Of a stretch of DNA of 64,000 nt, positions 7,496 to 16,779 are shown piece by piece; positions within the stretch are counted from its first letter, which is position 1, and every line of letters starts with the position of its first letter. The notes below the pieces were generated by a model. The model saw nothing but the letters and a program-made list of their open reading frames with translations, was not told where the DNA came from and did not search any database. The DNA comes from Shewanella seohaensis (lineage in GTDB: Bacteria; Pseudomonadota; Gammaproteobacteria; Enterobacterales; Shewanellaceae), in NCBI RefSeq assembly GCF_025449215.1, contig NZ_CP104900.1, positions 2,356,001-2,420,000 on the forward strand, in the 5' to 3' direction. The position numbers and the translations under genes are program-made.

Positions 7496-9724
7496 GTGAA
7501 ATCTCGTTTTGCCTATTCAATACTAACGCTTGCCCTGATGCCGCATTTGGGTTTTGCGGTAGAGCCTAACGCTCAAGAGAGCAAACCCGAGCAAGAAAAT
7601 GCTTCAGCGGCACAATCCGCTACCCAAGCAAGCACTCAAGCTTTAGCGCAAACCAATGTGCAGACTGACACTAAAGCGCCCGAGCATATTGTGGTGCGTG
7701 GTCGCGCCATGCAAATGTACGTCGATAAAGAGACGGAAATCGGTACAAAAACGGCGGTTAATGTGATGGAGCTGCCGCAGTCGGTACAAGTGCTGACCGA
7801 GCAACTGATTGACGACCAAGCCGCTCGCAATATTACCGACTTATACCGCTCCATTGCTGGGGTGAGTGAATTTAGCTATTCCGGTGTGACCTTTCGTGGC
7901 TTTCGCGATGATGCCAACGTGTTTTACGATGGCGTGCGTGGCGATCCGTATTCGGGCTTTTCGGTGCCACAACTGTTCAACGTGCAGCGGGTTGAAGTGC
8001 TAAAAGGCCCCGCATCGGCACTCTATGGCGGCGGTGAACCCGGCGGCATGATCAACTATGTCACTAAAAAGCCGACATTTGTGGAGCGTAAAGAGCTCAC
8101 CCTAAGCACGGGCAGTTACGACATGATGGGCGGCTCGCTGGATTTCACTGGCGGCTTAACTGAGGATTTAGCCTATCGTTTAGGGGGCTATTATCAGCAG
8201 GAAAATAGCTTTCGTAACAATGCCGATAGCATGAATGCCGAAGTGGCGGGTGGCTTACTGTATGAAATCAGTGAAGATACCAAGCTCACCACCACATTCG
8301 ATCTGATCAAACAGGATTTGGGCGGTAATCGACTCCGTGGTGTACCCGTGGATGATGCGGGTAATTTTTTGGTTGACCCATCCTACAATGCCAACGAGAA
8401 GAGCGACTTCCAAAAGATGGATGCTTTGGTGCTGCAAGCGATTCTCGATCATCAATTTACGGATGATTTTTCGGTGAAAACGCAGCTCCGTTATCTCACG
8501 AATGACTCCGAACAGCAGTACCACGAGTCCCGAGGTTGGGTCGATGTCAACGGTGACGGCAAAGCTAACAGCGCGGATGGCACGATCAAACGTGAATATC
8601 GGGTGCAAGCCCGTGCTAATGATGAAATCAGTTTAACCAATGATTTCGTCTATCGCTTCGATGCCTTAGGTTTTGAGCATGAGTTCCTGTTCGGCGGCGA
8701 TTATCACTATGTTGAAACCGAGTACCATTACAAACTGGCGACGGATAAAACCGGCGTCGGTAACCTGAATATTTATGAGCTTAACTACGGTGAGACTGAC
8801 CCTAGCACTTATCAGTTAAAAGACATGGATACTGACGGTACCCGTGCCAACCGCTTTGGCCTGTATCTGCAAGAGCATCTGCATTTTAACGAACAGTGGT
8901 CATTGATTGCAGGCCTGCGTTTTAGTCAGTTTGAAGATTACAACAAGAAGACCGGATTCTCCTTTAGCGATAATGCCATTACCCCAAGGGCGGGCCTGAA
9001 TTATCGTCCACTCGAGTCTATGTCTTTTTACTTGAACTATTCAGAGAGCTTTAGTCCCGCTTCATTGAGCGATCAGGAGCAGGAAGGGGGCGATGGCTAT
9101 CTTGATCCAGAAACCGGTAATCAAATTGAGCTTGGGATGAAAAACGAGTGGTTGGATGGCCAGTTTATGACCACGCTTGCGCTCTATCGTATTGAAAAAC
9201 AAAACGTGGCTCAGGCGAACCCACTCGATACTGGCAAGGATGATGGTATCCCTGACTTAGTGAATTTAGGCGAAGTGCGCAGTCAAGGCGTCGAATGGAC
9301 GCTGGTGGGGGACTTAACCGATAACCTGACCATGACCGCCAACTATGCCTATAACGATACCGAAGTGATCAAAGGCGTGACCAACGACAGCCTGACCAAC
9401 ACCTTCGGCGACGGTAAACGTTTTGCCAATGCGCCGCGCCATCAAGCGGGGTTATGGACGCGCTATGATATTCAAGCGATTGATTCGGCCATCGCCTTTG
9501 GGATGGACTATGTGGGCGAGCAATTTAGCCTCAATGGTCAAACGGTAAAACCCCATACTGTGTTTGATATGAGCTGGACGACCCAGTGGGACCAAACCCA
9601 AGTGCGCGTAAATCTGAAGAATATTTTCGATAAGGAATATGCTGTCAGTGGATTTAGTGAGCGCAATGGCCATTTCCCTGGCGAGCCTCGCAATGTCACG
9701 CTTGAACTGAGCCATAAGTTCTAG
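7496..9724 (+). CDS. TonB-dependent siderophore receptor
   Basis: 742-residue outer-membrane receptor. Chosen start is GTG 7496 (MKSRFAYSILTLALMPHLGFA), which gives a clean Sec signal peptide and has GGTTGGGGG just upstream; a TTG at 7484 is the alternative. After the signal comes a Q/A-rich linker (about 25-60). The plug domain has a TonB box-like HIVVRGRAM, VMELPQSVQVLTEQLI and RVEVLKGPASALYGGGEPGG. The long beta-barrel ends at ELSHKF, with a C-terminal phenylalanine for BAM insertion. LPQSVQVL and GGxPGGxIN are typical of ferric-hydroxamate/catecholate receptors (FhuA/FoxA-like). The exact siderophore is unknown. Fur regulation is suggested by the upstream box. Confidence 0.93.
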   Translation: MKSRFAYSILTLALMPHLGFAVEPNAQESKPEQENASAAQSATQASTQALAQTNVQTDTKAPEHIVVRGRAMQMYVDKETEIGTKTAVNVMELPQSVQVLTEQLIDDQAARNITDLYRSIAGVSEFSYSGVTFRGFRDDANVFYDGVRGDPYSGFSVPQLFNVQRVEVLKGPASALYGGGEPGGMINYVTKKPTFVERKELTLSTGSYDMMGGSLDFTGGLTEDLAYRLGGYYQQENSFRNNADSMNAEVAGGLLYEISEDTKLTTTFDLIKQDLGGNRLRGVPVDDAGNFLVDPSYNANEKSDFQKMDALVLQAILDHQFTDDFSVKTQLRYLTNDSEQQYHESRGWVDVNGDGKANSADGTIKREYRVQARANDEISLTNDFVYRFDALGFEHEFLFGGDYHYVETEYHYKLATDKTGVGNLNIYELNYGETDPSTYQLKDMDTDGTRANRFGLYLQEHLHFNEQWSLIAGLRFSQFEDYNKKTGFSFSDNAITPRAGLNYRPLESMSFYLNYSESFSPASLSDQEQEGGDGYLDPETGNQIELGMKNEWLDGQFMTTLALYRIEKQNVAQANPLDTGKDDGIPDLVNLGEVRSQGVEWTLVGDLTDNLTMTANYAYNDTEVIKGVTNDSLTNTFGDGKRFANAPRHQAGLWTRYDIQAIDSAIAFGMDYVGEQFSLNGQTVKPHTVFDMSWTTQWDQTQVRVNLKNIFDKEYAVSGFSERNGHFPGEPRNVTLELSHKF

Positions 9725-9741
9725 TGGGATAGGCCCTTGTA

Positions 9742-9776
9742 GATAACGAGCTAACTCGGGTTAGCTCGTTATCTTT
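9742..9776 (+). terminator. intrinsic terminator after the siderophore receptor
   Basis: A 14-bp perfect stem GATAACGAGCTAAC / GTTAGCTCGTTATC followed by TTT. Confidence 0.88.
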
Positions 9777-10084
9777 ACTCGATATTTATTTGATAACTCG
9801 CTCATCTCTTTCTCATGTTTTCTCATGCGAATGTGCTGCCAAGGATTTGTTTTATCCTGTGCGGCTGGCATGGTTAATCATTCTCTCTCACTAGCACCCT
9901 TAATCATCCCGTGATTGGCGAGTCGCCCACGCCAGATGATAACGCCTGCATCATGTATATCATTCGCAGCTTATTTTAATTTCCGATTACCACGATTGAT
10001 TCTATCCGTTTTTTGCTATCGCAATCTTTGTTTAGACTGAGCTTATCTATTCTCCATTGCGTCTTTGTTGCGATAAGGTCTGTT
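9777..10084 (+). other. intergenic region before the patatin-like gene
   Basis: About 300 bp without a supported gene. It must hold the promoter of the patatin-like gene, but I see no convincing -35/-10 pair or operator. A TTG-initiated N-terminal extension from 10013 is open, but I consider it leader sequence. Confidence 0.5.
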
Positions 10085-11059
10085 ATGCCGCCGATTAGCC
10101 ATTTATCTTCTGCCTCTCAATCTGTTGCTGCGCCGAAAGTGGCGTTAATTGCAGAAGGTGGCGGCCAGCGTGGCATTTTTACCGCAGGCGTACTCGATGC
10201 TTGGCTTGAGGCGGAGTTTGACCCCTTCGACTTATTGATTGGCACCTCTGCAGGCTCGCAAAACTTGACTAGCTTTTTAGCCAGACAAAAGGGTTACGCC
10301 AAAAAACTAATCCGGGGGCTAACCCGCCATAAACGTTTCTATCAACTAGGGCGCGGTCTGATTGGTGCTAATGTTATCGATCTCGACTGGTATTTCGAGC
10401 AGACTCAGTGTGGCAGCTTTAAGCTGGATTTAGCCGCGGCGAGTCAATCCCTCAATGGGCGAGAACTCCTTATCACCACCACGCGAGTTAGCGATCGCCA
10501 AGGGTATTTCTTGAGTCCAACCAGTCATGAGCACTGGCGTGAGTTACTTAAAGCCTCTAGCGCATTGCCTTTTTTATATAAACAGGGAGTGAAGTTAACG
10601 CCTTGGCTAGGGATTGAATCTGCTAATCATAGCGATGCGACACTCGAACCCGAGCAAGACTTTTACCTCGATGGCGGTTTAGCGGCGCCACTGCCCGTGC
10701 GTGAGGCGTATAAACGGGGTGCTCGCAAAATTGTGGTAGTGAGGACGGTCAATGCAGACTTTCAAGCTCAATCGGCTTGGGTACATAAGCTTAAATCGTG
10801 GATCTGTGTTTCTGGTTTTTGCCCTAAGACCATTGATTACTTAGTGCAACATGAAGAGGCCTATCAAGCCGAGTTAGATTTTATTGCTAATCCTCCCGAT
10901 GATGTGGAAATTGTACAGATTTTTGCGAAGGCACCATTACAGAGCAAGTTGTTAGGTAGCACAGATGCGGATTTACTGATTGATTACCAGCAAGGGATAA
11001 AGGCAGGGAAGGCGTATCTTGCAACGTCCTCTTGGCAAATTTCAAGGTTAAAGATGTGA
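10085..11059 (+). CDS. patatin-like phospholipase (YjjU-like)
   Basis: 324 residues. It has the three patatin signatures: the oxyanion motif EGGGQRGIF, the nucleophile elbow GTSAGS (catalytic serine) and the DGG aspartate (YLDGGLAAPLPV). The family hydrolyses phospholipid or other acyl ester bonds with a Ser-Asp dyad. There is no signal peptide or membrane segment, so it is probably cytoplasmic or peripheral. The chosen ATG 10085 (MPPISHLSS) has a TAAGG ribosome site seven bases upstream; the frame is open further upstream to a TTG at 10013 but without a good site. The arrangement resembles E. coli YjjU. The natural substrate is unknown. Confidence 0.88.
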   Translation: MPPISHLSSASQSVAAPKVALIAEGGGQRGIFTAGVLDAWLEAEFDPFDLLIGTSAGSQNLTSFLARQKGYAKKLIRGLTRHKRFYQLGRGLIGANVIDLDWYFEQTQCGSFKLDLAAASQSLNGRELLITTTRVSDRQGYFLSPTSHEHWRELLKASSALPFLYKQGVKLTPWLGIESANHSDATLEPEQDFYLDGGLAAPLPVREAYKRGARKIVVVRTVNADFQAQSAWVHKLKSWICVSGFCPKTIDYLVQHEEAYQAELDFIANPPDDVEIVQIFAKAPLQSKLLGSTDADLLIDYQQGIKAGKAYLATSSWQISRLKM

Positions 11060-11194
11060 CGCCCGTTTCACCACTGGCGATATCGGCCTAGGTCATGGAG
11101 TCACTGCCCAGAGCACTTAAGGCGATATTGCTTGGCCGTCTTTGCGTTTGCCTAGCGTGGCAGAGCTAGCTCCCATTCTTAAAGAAATGAGTTA

Positions 11195-11228
11195 AAGATA
11201 AAAGCCACCCAAGGGTGGCTTTTATCTT
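11195..11228 (+). terminator. bidirectional intrinsic terminator between patatin-like gene and asnB
   Basis: A 16-bp stem (AAGATAAAAGCCACCC / GGGTGGCTTTTATCTT) with an AA loop, between convergent genes. Confidence 0.88.
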
Positions 11229-11246
11229 GATGACATGCGTTGGCGA

Positions 11247-12911
11247 TTAATAGCTGGCGGCATGCACTGAGCGTACGGCACGGCCCGATGGGTCGATAAT
11301 GCCACGTAAGCTTTCGTCCCATGCCAGTGCTTCTGGAGTAGAGCAGGCGACTGACTTGCCACCGGGCACAGTTTCGGCCGCGCTAGCTAAGGGATAATGC
11401 TCTTCAAAGAAACAACGGTAGAAATAGGCTTCCTTGGTTTCTGGCGTGTTGTACGGGAAGCGGAACTTCGCGTTGGCCAGTTGCAAGTCGTCTACTTGCT
11501 CAGCGGCATGGGCCTTCAAACCATCGATCCATGAGTAACCCACGCCATCGCTGAATTGCTCCTTTTGACGCCAGGCGACTTCTTTTGGCAATTTATGCTC
11601 AAAGGCTTGGCGCAGAATGTGTTTCTCAATCCGGCCATCCTTAGACATTTTTGCCTCAGGGTTGATACGCATTGCCACATCCATAAATTCCTTATCGAGG
11701 AAAGGTACTCGGGCTTCGAGTCCCCACGCCGCCATGGCTTTGTTGGCACGCAGACAATCGAACAGATGCAGTTTATCCAGTTTACGCACGAGTTCCTCGT
11801 GGAAGGCCTGCGCGTTTGGCGCCTTATGGAAATACAAGTAACCGCCAAAGAGTTCATCGGCACCTTCACCCGATAACACCATTTTGATCCCCATCGCCTT
11901 GATTTTACGGGCCATCAGGTACATAGGTGTCGCGGCACGAATGGTGGTCACATCATAGGTTTCTAAGTGGTAGATGACTTCCTTAATCGCATCTAAACCC
12001 TCTTGGAAGGTAAAGTTGATCTCATGGTGAATGGTACCAATCGCATCGGCAACCTTTTTAGCGGCGGCTAAATCGGGTGCGCCCTTTAAACCCACGGCAA
12101 AGGAGTGTAGCTGTGGCCACCAAGCGCCACTTTGATCGTCATCTTCGATACGGCGTTTGGCAAAGGTTTGGGTAATCGCCGAGATCACCGAGGAATCTAA
12201 ACCGCCAGACAATAACACGCCGTAGGGCACGTCGGACATCAATTGGCGCTTAACTGCGGCTTCGAGGGCATCACGTAATTCTTCCTGACTGGCGCCGTTA
12301 TCTTTCACCGCATCAAAGCTCTGCCAATCGCGAGTGTAGTATTGCACTGGCTCATCTGTGGTTGAGTACAGATATTGCCCTGGCTGGAATTCGGCCACGG
12401 TTTTACAGACGGGCATCAGCGCCTTCATTTCGGAGGCAACGTAGAAGTTACCCGCCGCATCACGCCCTGTGTAGAGCGGGATGATGCCCATATGATCGCG
12501 GCCAATAAGGTAGGCGTCTTTGGCTTTATCGTAGAGTACGAAGGCGAAAATACCGTTTAATTTATCAAGAAATTCAGTGCCGTATTCTTGGTATAGCGCC
12601 AAGATCACTTCGCAGTCAGAATTGGTTTGATAGCTGTATTTATCGCCGAGTTGGGCTTTGAGCTCTTTATGGTTGTAGATCTCACCGTTGACCGCGAGGA
12701 TAAGGCTGCCGTCTTCAGTAAGCAGTGGCTGCGCACCGTGTTCAATATCGACAATCGCCAAGCGTTCATGGGCCAAAATCGCTTTATCGCTGGCGTAAAT
12801 GCCTGACCAATCTGGGCCGCGATGGCGCATCAGTTTGGACATTTCCAGTGCTACTTGGCGCAGCTCTTTCGCATCGGATTGAATATCTAAAATTGAAAAA
12901 ATCGAACACAT
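11247..12911 (-). CDS. asnB: asparagine synthase (glutamine-hydrolysing)
   Basis: 554 residues, the E. coli AsnB length. It makes asparagine from aspartate, ATP and glutamine. The mature protein begins at Cys2 (MCSIFSILD), the N-terminal glutaminase nucleophile, followed by RHRGPDWSG and the class II amidotransferase domain. The synthetase domain has the ATP pyrophosphatase loop LLSGGLDSSVISA and GEGADELFGGY. The start has TAGGAG upstream on the minus strand. It is monocistronic, with a long 5' region before the divergently placed sequence. Confidence 0.97.
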   Translation of the reverse strand: MCSIFSILDIQSDAKELRQVALEMSKLMRHRGPDWSGIYASDKAILAHERLAIVDIEHGAQPLLTEDGSLILAVNGEIYNHKELKAQLGDKYSYQTNSDCEVILALYQEYGTEFLDKLNGIFAFVLYDKAKDAYLIGRDHMGIIPLYTGRDAAGNFYVASEMKALMPVCKTVAEFQPGQYLYSTTDEPVQYYTRDWQSFDAVKDNGASQEELRDALEAAVKRQLMSDVPYGVLLSGGLDSSVISAITQTFAKRRIEDDDQSGAWWPQLHSFAVGLKGAPDLAAAKKVADAIGTIHHEINFTFQEGLDAIKEVIYHLETYDVTTIRAATPMYLMARKIKAMGIKMVLSGEGADELFGGYLYFHKAPNAQAFHEELVRKLDKLHLFDCLRANKAMAAWGLEARVPFLDKEFMDVAMRINPEAKMSKDGRIEKHILRQAFEHKLPKEVAWRQKEQFSDGVGYSWIDGLKAHAAEQVDDLQLANAKFRFPYNTPETKEAYFYRCFFEEHYPLASAAETVPGGKSVACSTPEALAWDESLRGIIDPSGRAVRSVHAASY

Positions 12912-13320
12912 AATGCAACTCCTAAACCGCTGTATTTCATTTGAGGATGTCTCAATTGAGTATCAATGTGCCAGCGATTCGGGATTTTGCCAAATATTAT
13001 TTTTGATGATTCGTTCGTTTTTAGGTGTTTTAAGTGAGTTTGTCGTGTCTTTAAATTGCTTTTGATTGATGTTTATTTAAATAATTTGGTATTTTTGTGA
13101 ATAAAGCGTTTTTACTTATTGGTTGCAAAGCGGGATATTGGTAAATACGTAATGTTGACTCAAGAAAATCCGTTTTTGGAAAAATCATCATAAATGTGAG
13201 CAAGATAGTGATCCAAGCGCAAATGTTGCTGATTTAATAACCAGCTTGTCGGCGGTCATTGCGCGTGTTGTGACATTCAAGGTCAAACTGTGAGCCTAAA
13301 GTGGGGCGGCTCATAAAATA
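12912..13320 (-). other. long intergenic region between asnB and the M28 peptidase gene
   Basis: About 410 bp, AT-rich next to asnB (from about 12990 to 13110), consistent with a promoter region for asnB transcribed leftward. No ORF, tRNA or clear operator was recognised. Confidence 0.5.
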
Positions 13321-13346
13321 ATAAGGCACCTCTCAAGGTGCCTTAT
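13321..13346 (-). terminator. intrinsic terminator after the M28 peptidase
   Basis: An 11-bp perfect stem ATAAGGCACCT / AGGTGCCTTAT with a four-base loop; on the minus strand it is followed by a T-rich stretch (TATTATTTTATG). Confidence 0.75.
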
Positions 13347-13379
13347 GGGATTTTTCAGCGATGAATCGTTTTCAAGTGC

Positions 13380-15053
13380 TTACTTTGCGGCCGTGGCAAG
13401 TTCCGTTTTGGCAGGACGCAGGCTGTTAAACTCGGTGCCTTGATAATAGCCAGGCCAATCTTGGCTGTTGCCTAAGCTGCGAGTCACTTGATAGTAAACT
13501 TCGAGATCTTGAATCGCACCGCTCAGATCCCAGTCTTCATGGTATTCGTCGCAGACATTGTGGTAGCAGCCTTTCATGGTCGCTTGCATTTGAGTCTTAT
13601 AGCTTGCTGTTGCGGCATCTACGGGTTCGCTGCCGCCACCGGCAAAGACCGCTGGCACGCCAAGTTTGGCAAAGCTGAAGTGATCAGAGCGGAAGAAACC
13701 ACCCGATGCAGGATTCTTTTCACCCAAAGCAATACGGTTTTGCTGTTTGGCGGCATCGACTAAGTAGTTTTCAAGCTCGGACTTACCTTTACCGACGATA
13801 GTGAAGTCCTTGGTTTTTCCATAGATATTGGTGCTATCTAAGTTGAGCACTGCCACTGTTTTATCAATGGGATAGATAGGGTTGGCAGCGTAATAGCGTG
13901 AGCCGAGTAAACCTTGCTCTTCACCCGTTGTCGCGATAAAGGTCACCGAGCGAGCTAAGCCGTGGCCCTGTTTGGCGTTATCGGCCAGTTGTCTGGCGAT
14001 TTCTAAAATGCCCGCAATGCCCGATGCGTTGTCCATGGCACCGTTGTAAATTTTATCGCCTTCTTTACTGTCATCTTTGCCAATGTGGTCCCAGTGGCCC
14101 GTAAACAGGATTTGCTCATCGACTTGCTGAGTGCCGGGAAGGGTGGCGACAACGTTATAGCTGTTGGCGTATTCGGCTTTGTTTTTAAAGGCGATGTTGG
14201 CCGTTTGCTCAAGGGGTAAGTTAATCGGACTATCGGCGGCGCGCGCCATCAGCGTTGGTAGGGATAAACCCGCTTTTTCAAATAATTGTGTAGCAGCATC
14301 TAAGGTTAACCAGCCTTCGACTTGCACGCGACTGTCTTGCTCGGCTTTGCTGAGGACTAAATCTTGTTGCGCGCCAGTCCAGCTGTTTTCAACCACGGAC
14401 CAAGGATAAGACGCAGGCTCAGTATCGTGAATGATCAATGCCCCGAGCGCGCCTTGGCGGCTCGCTTCTTCAAATTTGTAGCTCCAGCGACCATAGTAGG
14501 TCATGGCTTTACCGTTAAACTTACCAGAGTCAGGGCGGGCAAAACCGGGATCATTCACAAGGATCACCGCAATTTTCCCTTTCATATCCACATCTTGGTA
14601 ATCGTTCCAGCCATATTCGGGCGCATTTACACCGTAGCCAACAAACACTAAGGGTGCGTTTTCGATATTGACGCCGCCATTATCGTGGCGACTATTTAAG
14701 ACGATATCTTTGCGAAAGGTTAACGGCAATCCTGCCAAGCTGATTTGCTGCGCCTCGTCGGCGGTATAACTCACCATAGGTACAGGTTGTAAAAAGCTGC
14801 CTTGATAGGCGCCTTTGAGTCCCATTTCGGCAAAGGCGTTAGACAGATAGTCTAAGGTGAGCTTTTCACCGTGGGTGGTGGGGGCGCGGCCTTCAAACTC
14901 ATCGGAGGAAAGGTTTTTAATATCGTCTCTAAAGCGTGCTTCATTCATTTGCACGGGTTTCAGGGCTGCACTGCTGTTGGCATCGGGCTGGGCCGAATTA
15001 GGGCTGCAGGCGCTGAGCATGGCTAGCGCGCAGACAGGATACAAACGTCGCAT
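13380..15053 (-). CDS. M28-family zinc aminopeptidase, lipoprotein
   Basis: 557 residues. The signal peptide ends in the lipobox LSAC (Cys16), so it is a lipid-anchored periplasmic/outer-membrane protein. A PA (protease-associated) insert occupies about residues 130-260. The di-zinc M28 catalytic domain follows, with FTGHWDHIGKD (His, Asp), GAMDNASGIAGILEIA (bridging Asp), TGEEQGLLGS (catalytic Glu plus Glu ligand), VLNLDS, and the final His ligand in FRSDHFSFAKLGVPAVF. It releases N-terminal amino acids from peptides outside the cytoplasm, fitting the peptide-based nutrition of Shewanella. Exact specificity unknown. Monocistronic. Confidence 0.93.
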   Translation of the reverse strand: MRRLYPVCALAMLSACSPNSAQPDANSSAALKPVQMNEARFRDDIKNLSSDEFEGRAPTTHGEKLTLDYLSNAFAEMGLKGAYQGSFLQPVPMVSYTADEAQQISLAGLPLTFRKDIVLNSRHDNGGVNIENAPLVFVGYGVNAPEYGWNDYQDVDMKGKIAVILVNDPGFARPDSGKFNGKAMTYYGRWSYKFEEASRQGALGALIIHDTEPASYPWSVVENSWTGAQQDLVLSKAEQDSRVQVEGWLTLDAATQLFEKAGLSLPTLMARAADSPINLPLEQTANIAFKNKAEYANSYNVVATLPGTQQVDEQILFTGHWDHIGKDDSKEGDKIYNGAMDNASGIAGILEIARQLADNAKQGHGLARSVTFIATTGEEQGLLGSRYYAANPIYPIDKTVAVLNLDSTNIYGKTKDFTIVGKGKSELENYLVDAAKQQNRIALGEKNPASGGFFRSDHFSFAKLGVPAVFAGGGSEPVDAATASYKTQMQATMKGCYHNVCDEYHEDWDLSGAIQDLEVYYQVTRSLGNSQDWPGYYQGTEFNSLRPAKTELATAAK

Positions 15054-15208
15054 AGGTTAATCCTACTGTTGTTTTTAGGGCGTATTTCACGCATATATCA
15101 AAGGGGTATGTCGCGCCTTATCATGAAGCAAGCGCTTATGGGGGACAAGGGAGAGCCAGGGGGAAAAATGTTACTTAATGTTGCTTTACCGTATCGAGTC
15201 TGTTGTGG

Positions 15209-15234
15209 TTCTCAGCACGCTAAGGTGCTGAGAA
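15209..15234 (-). terminator. hairpin after the NagD-like phosphatase gene
   Basis: A perfect 10-bp stem TTCTCAGCAC / GTGCTGAGAA with a six-base loop, just downstream of the minus-strand stop at 15251. No clear U-tract follows, so it may be a transcript-end protector rather than a strong terminator. Confidence 0.5.
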
Positions 15235-15250
15235 TCGGGCGATTTAAGGA

Positions 15251-15997
15251 TTAAACTACATCAATATCGCCGGCACAGGCGAATACATGATTGGGGCGGA
15301 AAGGCTCTTTATCGATATCTTCAAGCTTACTCACGCCGCTGGTGACCAGAATGGTCTCAAGCCCCGCTTGAAACCCCGCCAGAATATCGGTGCGCATATT
15401 GTCGCCAATGATCACGGTATTTTCGGAATGACCGTCGATATGGTTGAGCGCCGAGCGGATAATCCACGAGCTGGGCTTGCCCACATAAAAGGGCTTTTTG
15501 CCAGTAATCCGCTCTATCGGAGAACACAGTGCGCCGCAGGCCGGACTGTAAGCGGGGCCGTGGGTGTCGGGATTGGTGGCAATAAAACGGGCGCCGCGGG
15601 CGACAAATCCGGCGGCCTTATGGATCATATCCCAGTTATAGGAGCGGGTTTCACCGACAATCACGAAGTCGGGATTGATGTCAGTAATGGTAAAGCCTGC
15701 CTTGTAGAGCTCATGGGTGAGCGCGCCTTCACCAATCACAAATGCTTTACTGCCTTCCTGATGCTTTAAAAAGTCGGCGGTGGCCATGGCAGAGGTGTAA
15801 AAACATTCTTCTGGTACGTCTATCCCGGCGGCGCTGAGGCGATTTTGCAGATCTTTGCCCGTTTGTACCGGGTAATTGGTCAGAATAACGAGGGGATTGC
15901 CTTGGTCGAGAACGCGGTGGATAAATTTATCACTGCCGGGGATCAGCTTATTGTCGTGCAGGAGTACACCATCGATATCGCAGATAATATTTTTCAT
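15251..15997 (-). CDS. nagD: NagD-like HAD-superfamily nucleotide phosphatase
   Basis: 248 residues. HAD motif I is CDIDGVLLHD near the N-terminus (nucleophile Asp7, acid/base Asp9). Motif II is in VILTNYP, the motif III lysine in GKPSSWI, and motif IV in IGDNMRTDILAGFQAGLETILVTSG. This cap type is that of NagD (class IIA), which dephosphorylates UMP/GMP and other nucleotides in the cytoplasm. It lies next to purN but is separated by a strong hairpin, and is probably transcribed on its own. The gene symbol is by homology; there are no nag genes nearby. Confidence 0.85.
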   Translation of the reverse strand: MKNIICDIDGVLLHDNKLIPGSDKFIHRVLDQGNPLVILTNYPVQTGKDLQNRLSAAGIDVPEECFYTSAMATADFLKHQEGSKAFVIGEGALTHELYKAGFTITDINPDFVIVGETRSYNWDMIHKAAGFVARGARFIATNPDTHGPAYSPACGALCSPIERITGKKPFYVGKPSSWIIRSALNHIDGHSENTVIIGDNMRTDILAGFQAGLETILVTSGVSKLEDIDKEPFRPNHVFACAGDIDVV

Positions 15998-16091
15998 CTA
16001 ATAGTCTCTTGTATGCCGAACAAAATCACTTTTCGTTAGCTTATCTAATGCCACATTAGGCGAGAAAACAATGATTTTGTATGACAAGACG

Positions 16092-16120
16092 AAAAAAGAG
16101 ACCCTTAGGGTCTCTTTTTT
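16092..16120 (-). terminator. intrinsic terminator after purMN (works in both directions)
   Basis: A 13-bp stem AAAAAAGAGACCC / GGGTCTCTTTTTT with a TTA loop, directly after the purN stop on the minus strand. Confidence 0.9.
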
Positions 16121-16134
16121 TCGTGAGGCAGTGT

Positions 16135-16779
16135 TTAATCGGGGGCGTAGCCGTTAGGTCCGATTAACGTGCCATCGAGATAGGCTTGGCCGTCCTGCAT
16201 CTTGAGGCGTTGATGGCTGAACCATTTCACCACTAAAGGATAAATCGCATGCTCTTGCTCATGGACACGAGCGGCGAGCATCTCAGCGGTATCATCTTCA
16301 TAAACAGGGACTTTTGCCTGTAAAATCACTGGACCTGCATCCAGCTCTGGGGTGACAAAATGCACACTGGCGCCATGTTCAGTGTCTTTCGCATCGATGG
16401 CGCGCTGGTGGGTGTTTAATCCGGTATATTTAGGCAGCAATGAAGGGTGGATATTGATCATGCGTCCTAAGTAACGATTCACAAAATCGTTGGTCAGAAT
16501 ACGCATAAATCCGGCCAACACGATTAAATCGGGTTGGTACTTTTCAATCGTTGCCATTAACCGTGCATCGTAATCAGAGCGAGATTCACCTGAATGAGCA
16601 ATCACGCAGCTGGTATCAATTTCACTATGATGGGCGCGAATTAAACCGTAGGCATCGGGTTTATTACTGATCACTCCGACAACTTCGGCCTGCAGATTAT
16701 CGTCACAACCGTCGATAACGGCTTGCAGGTTACTGCCATTTCCGGAAATTAATACAACTACACGACAGCTTTGGGGCAT
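16135..16779 (-). CDS. purN: phosphoribosylglycinamide formyltransferase (GART)
   Basis: 214 residues. It transfers a formyl group from 10-formyl-THF to GAR in purine synthesis. Motifs: GNGSNLQAVIDGC (phosphate binding), the catalytic triad region NIHPSLLPKYTG (Asn, His) and the aspartate in HFVTPELDAGPVI. Its ATG overlaps the purM stop by one base (TAATG), so the two are translationally coupled. The C-terminal tail DGTLIGPNGYAPD is Shewanella-like. Confidence 0.97.
   Translation of the reverse strand: MPQSCRVVVLISGNGSNLQAVIDGCDDNLQAEVVGVISNKPDAYGLIRAHHSEIDTSCVIAHSGESRSDYDARLMATIEKYQPDLIVLAGFMRILTNDFVNRYLGRMINIHPSLLPKYTGLNTHQRAIDAKDTEHGASVHFVTPELDAGPVILQAKVPVYEDDTAEMLAARVHEQEHAIYPLVVKWFSHQRLKMQDGQAYLDGTLIGPNGYAPD

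Noticed and set aside
12912..13320. Possible small gene or RNA in the asnB upstream gap
   Set aside because: No ORF with a start context and no promoter-terminator pair could be found in the 410 bp.
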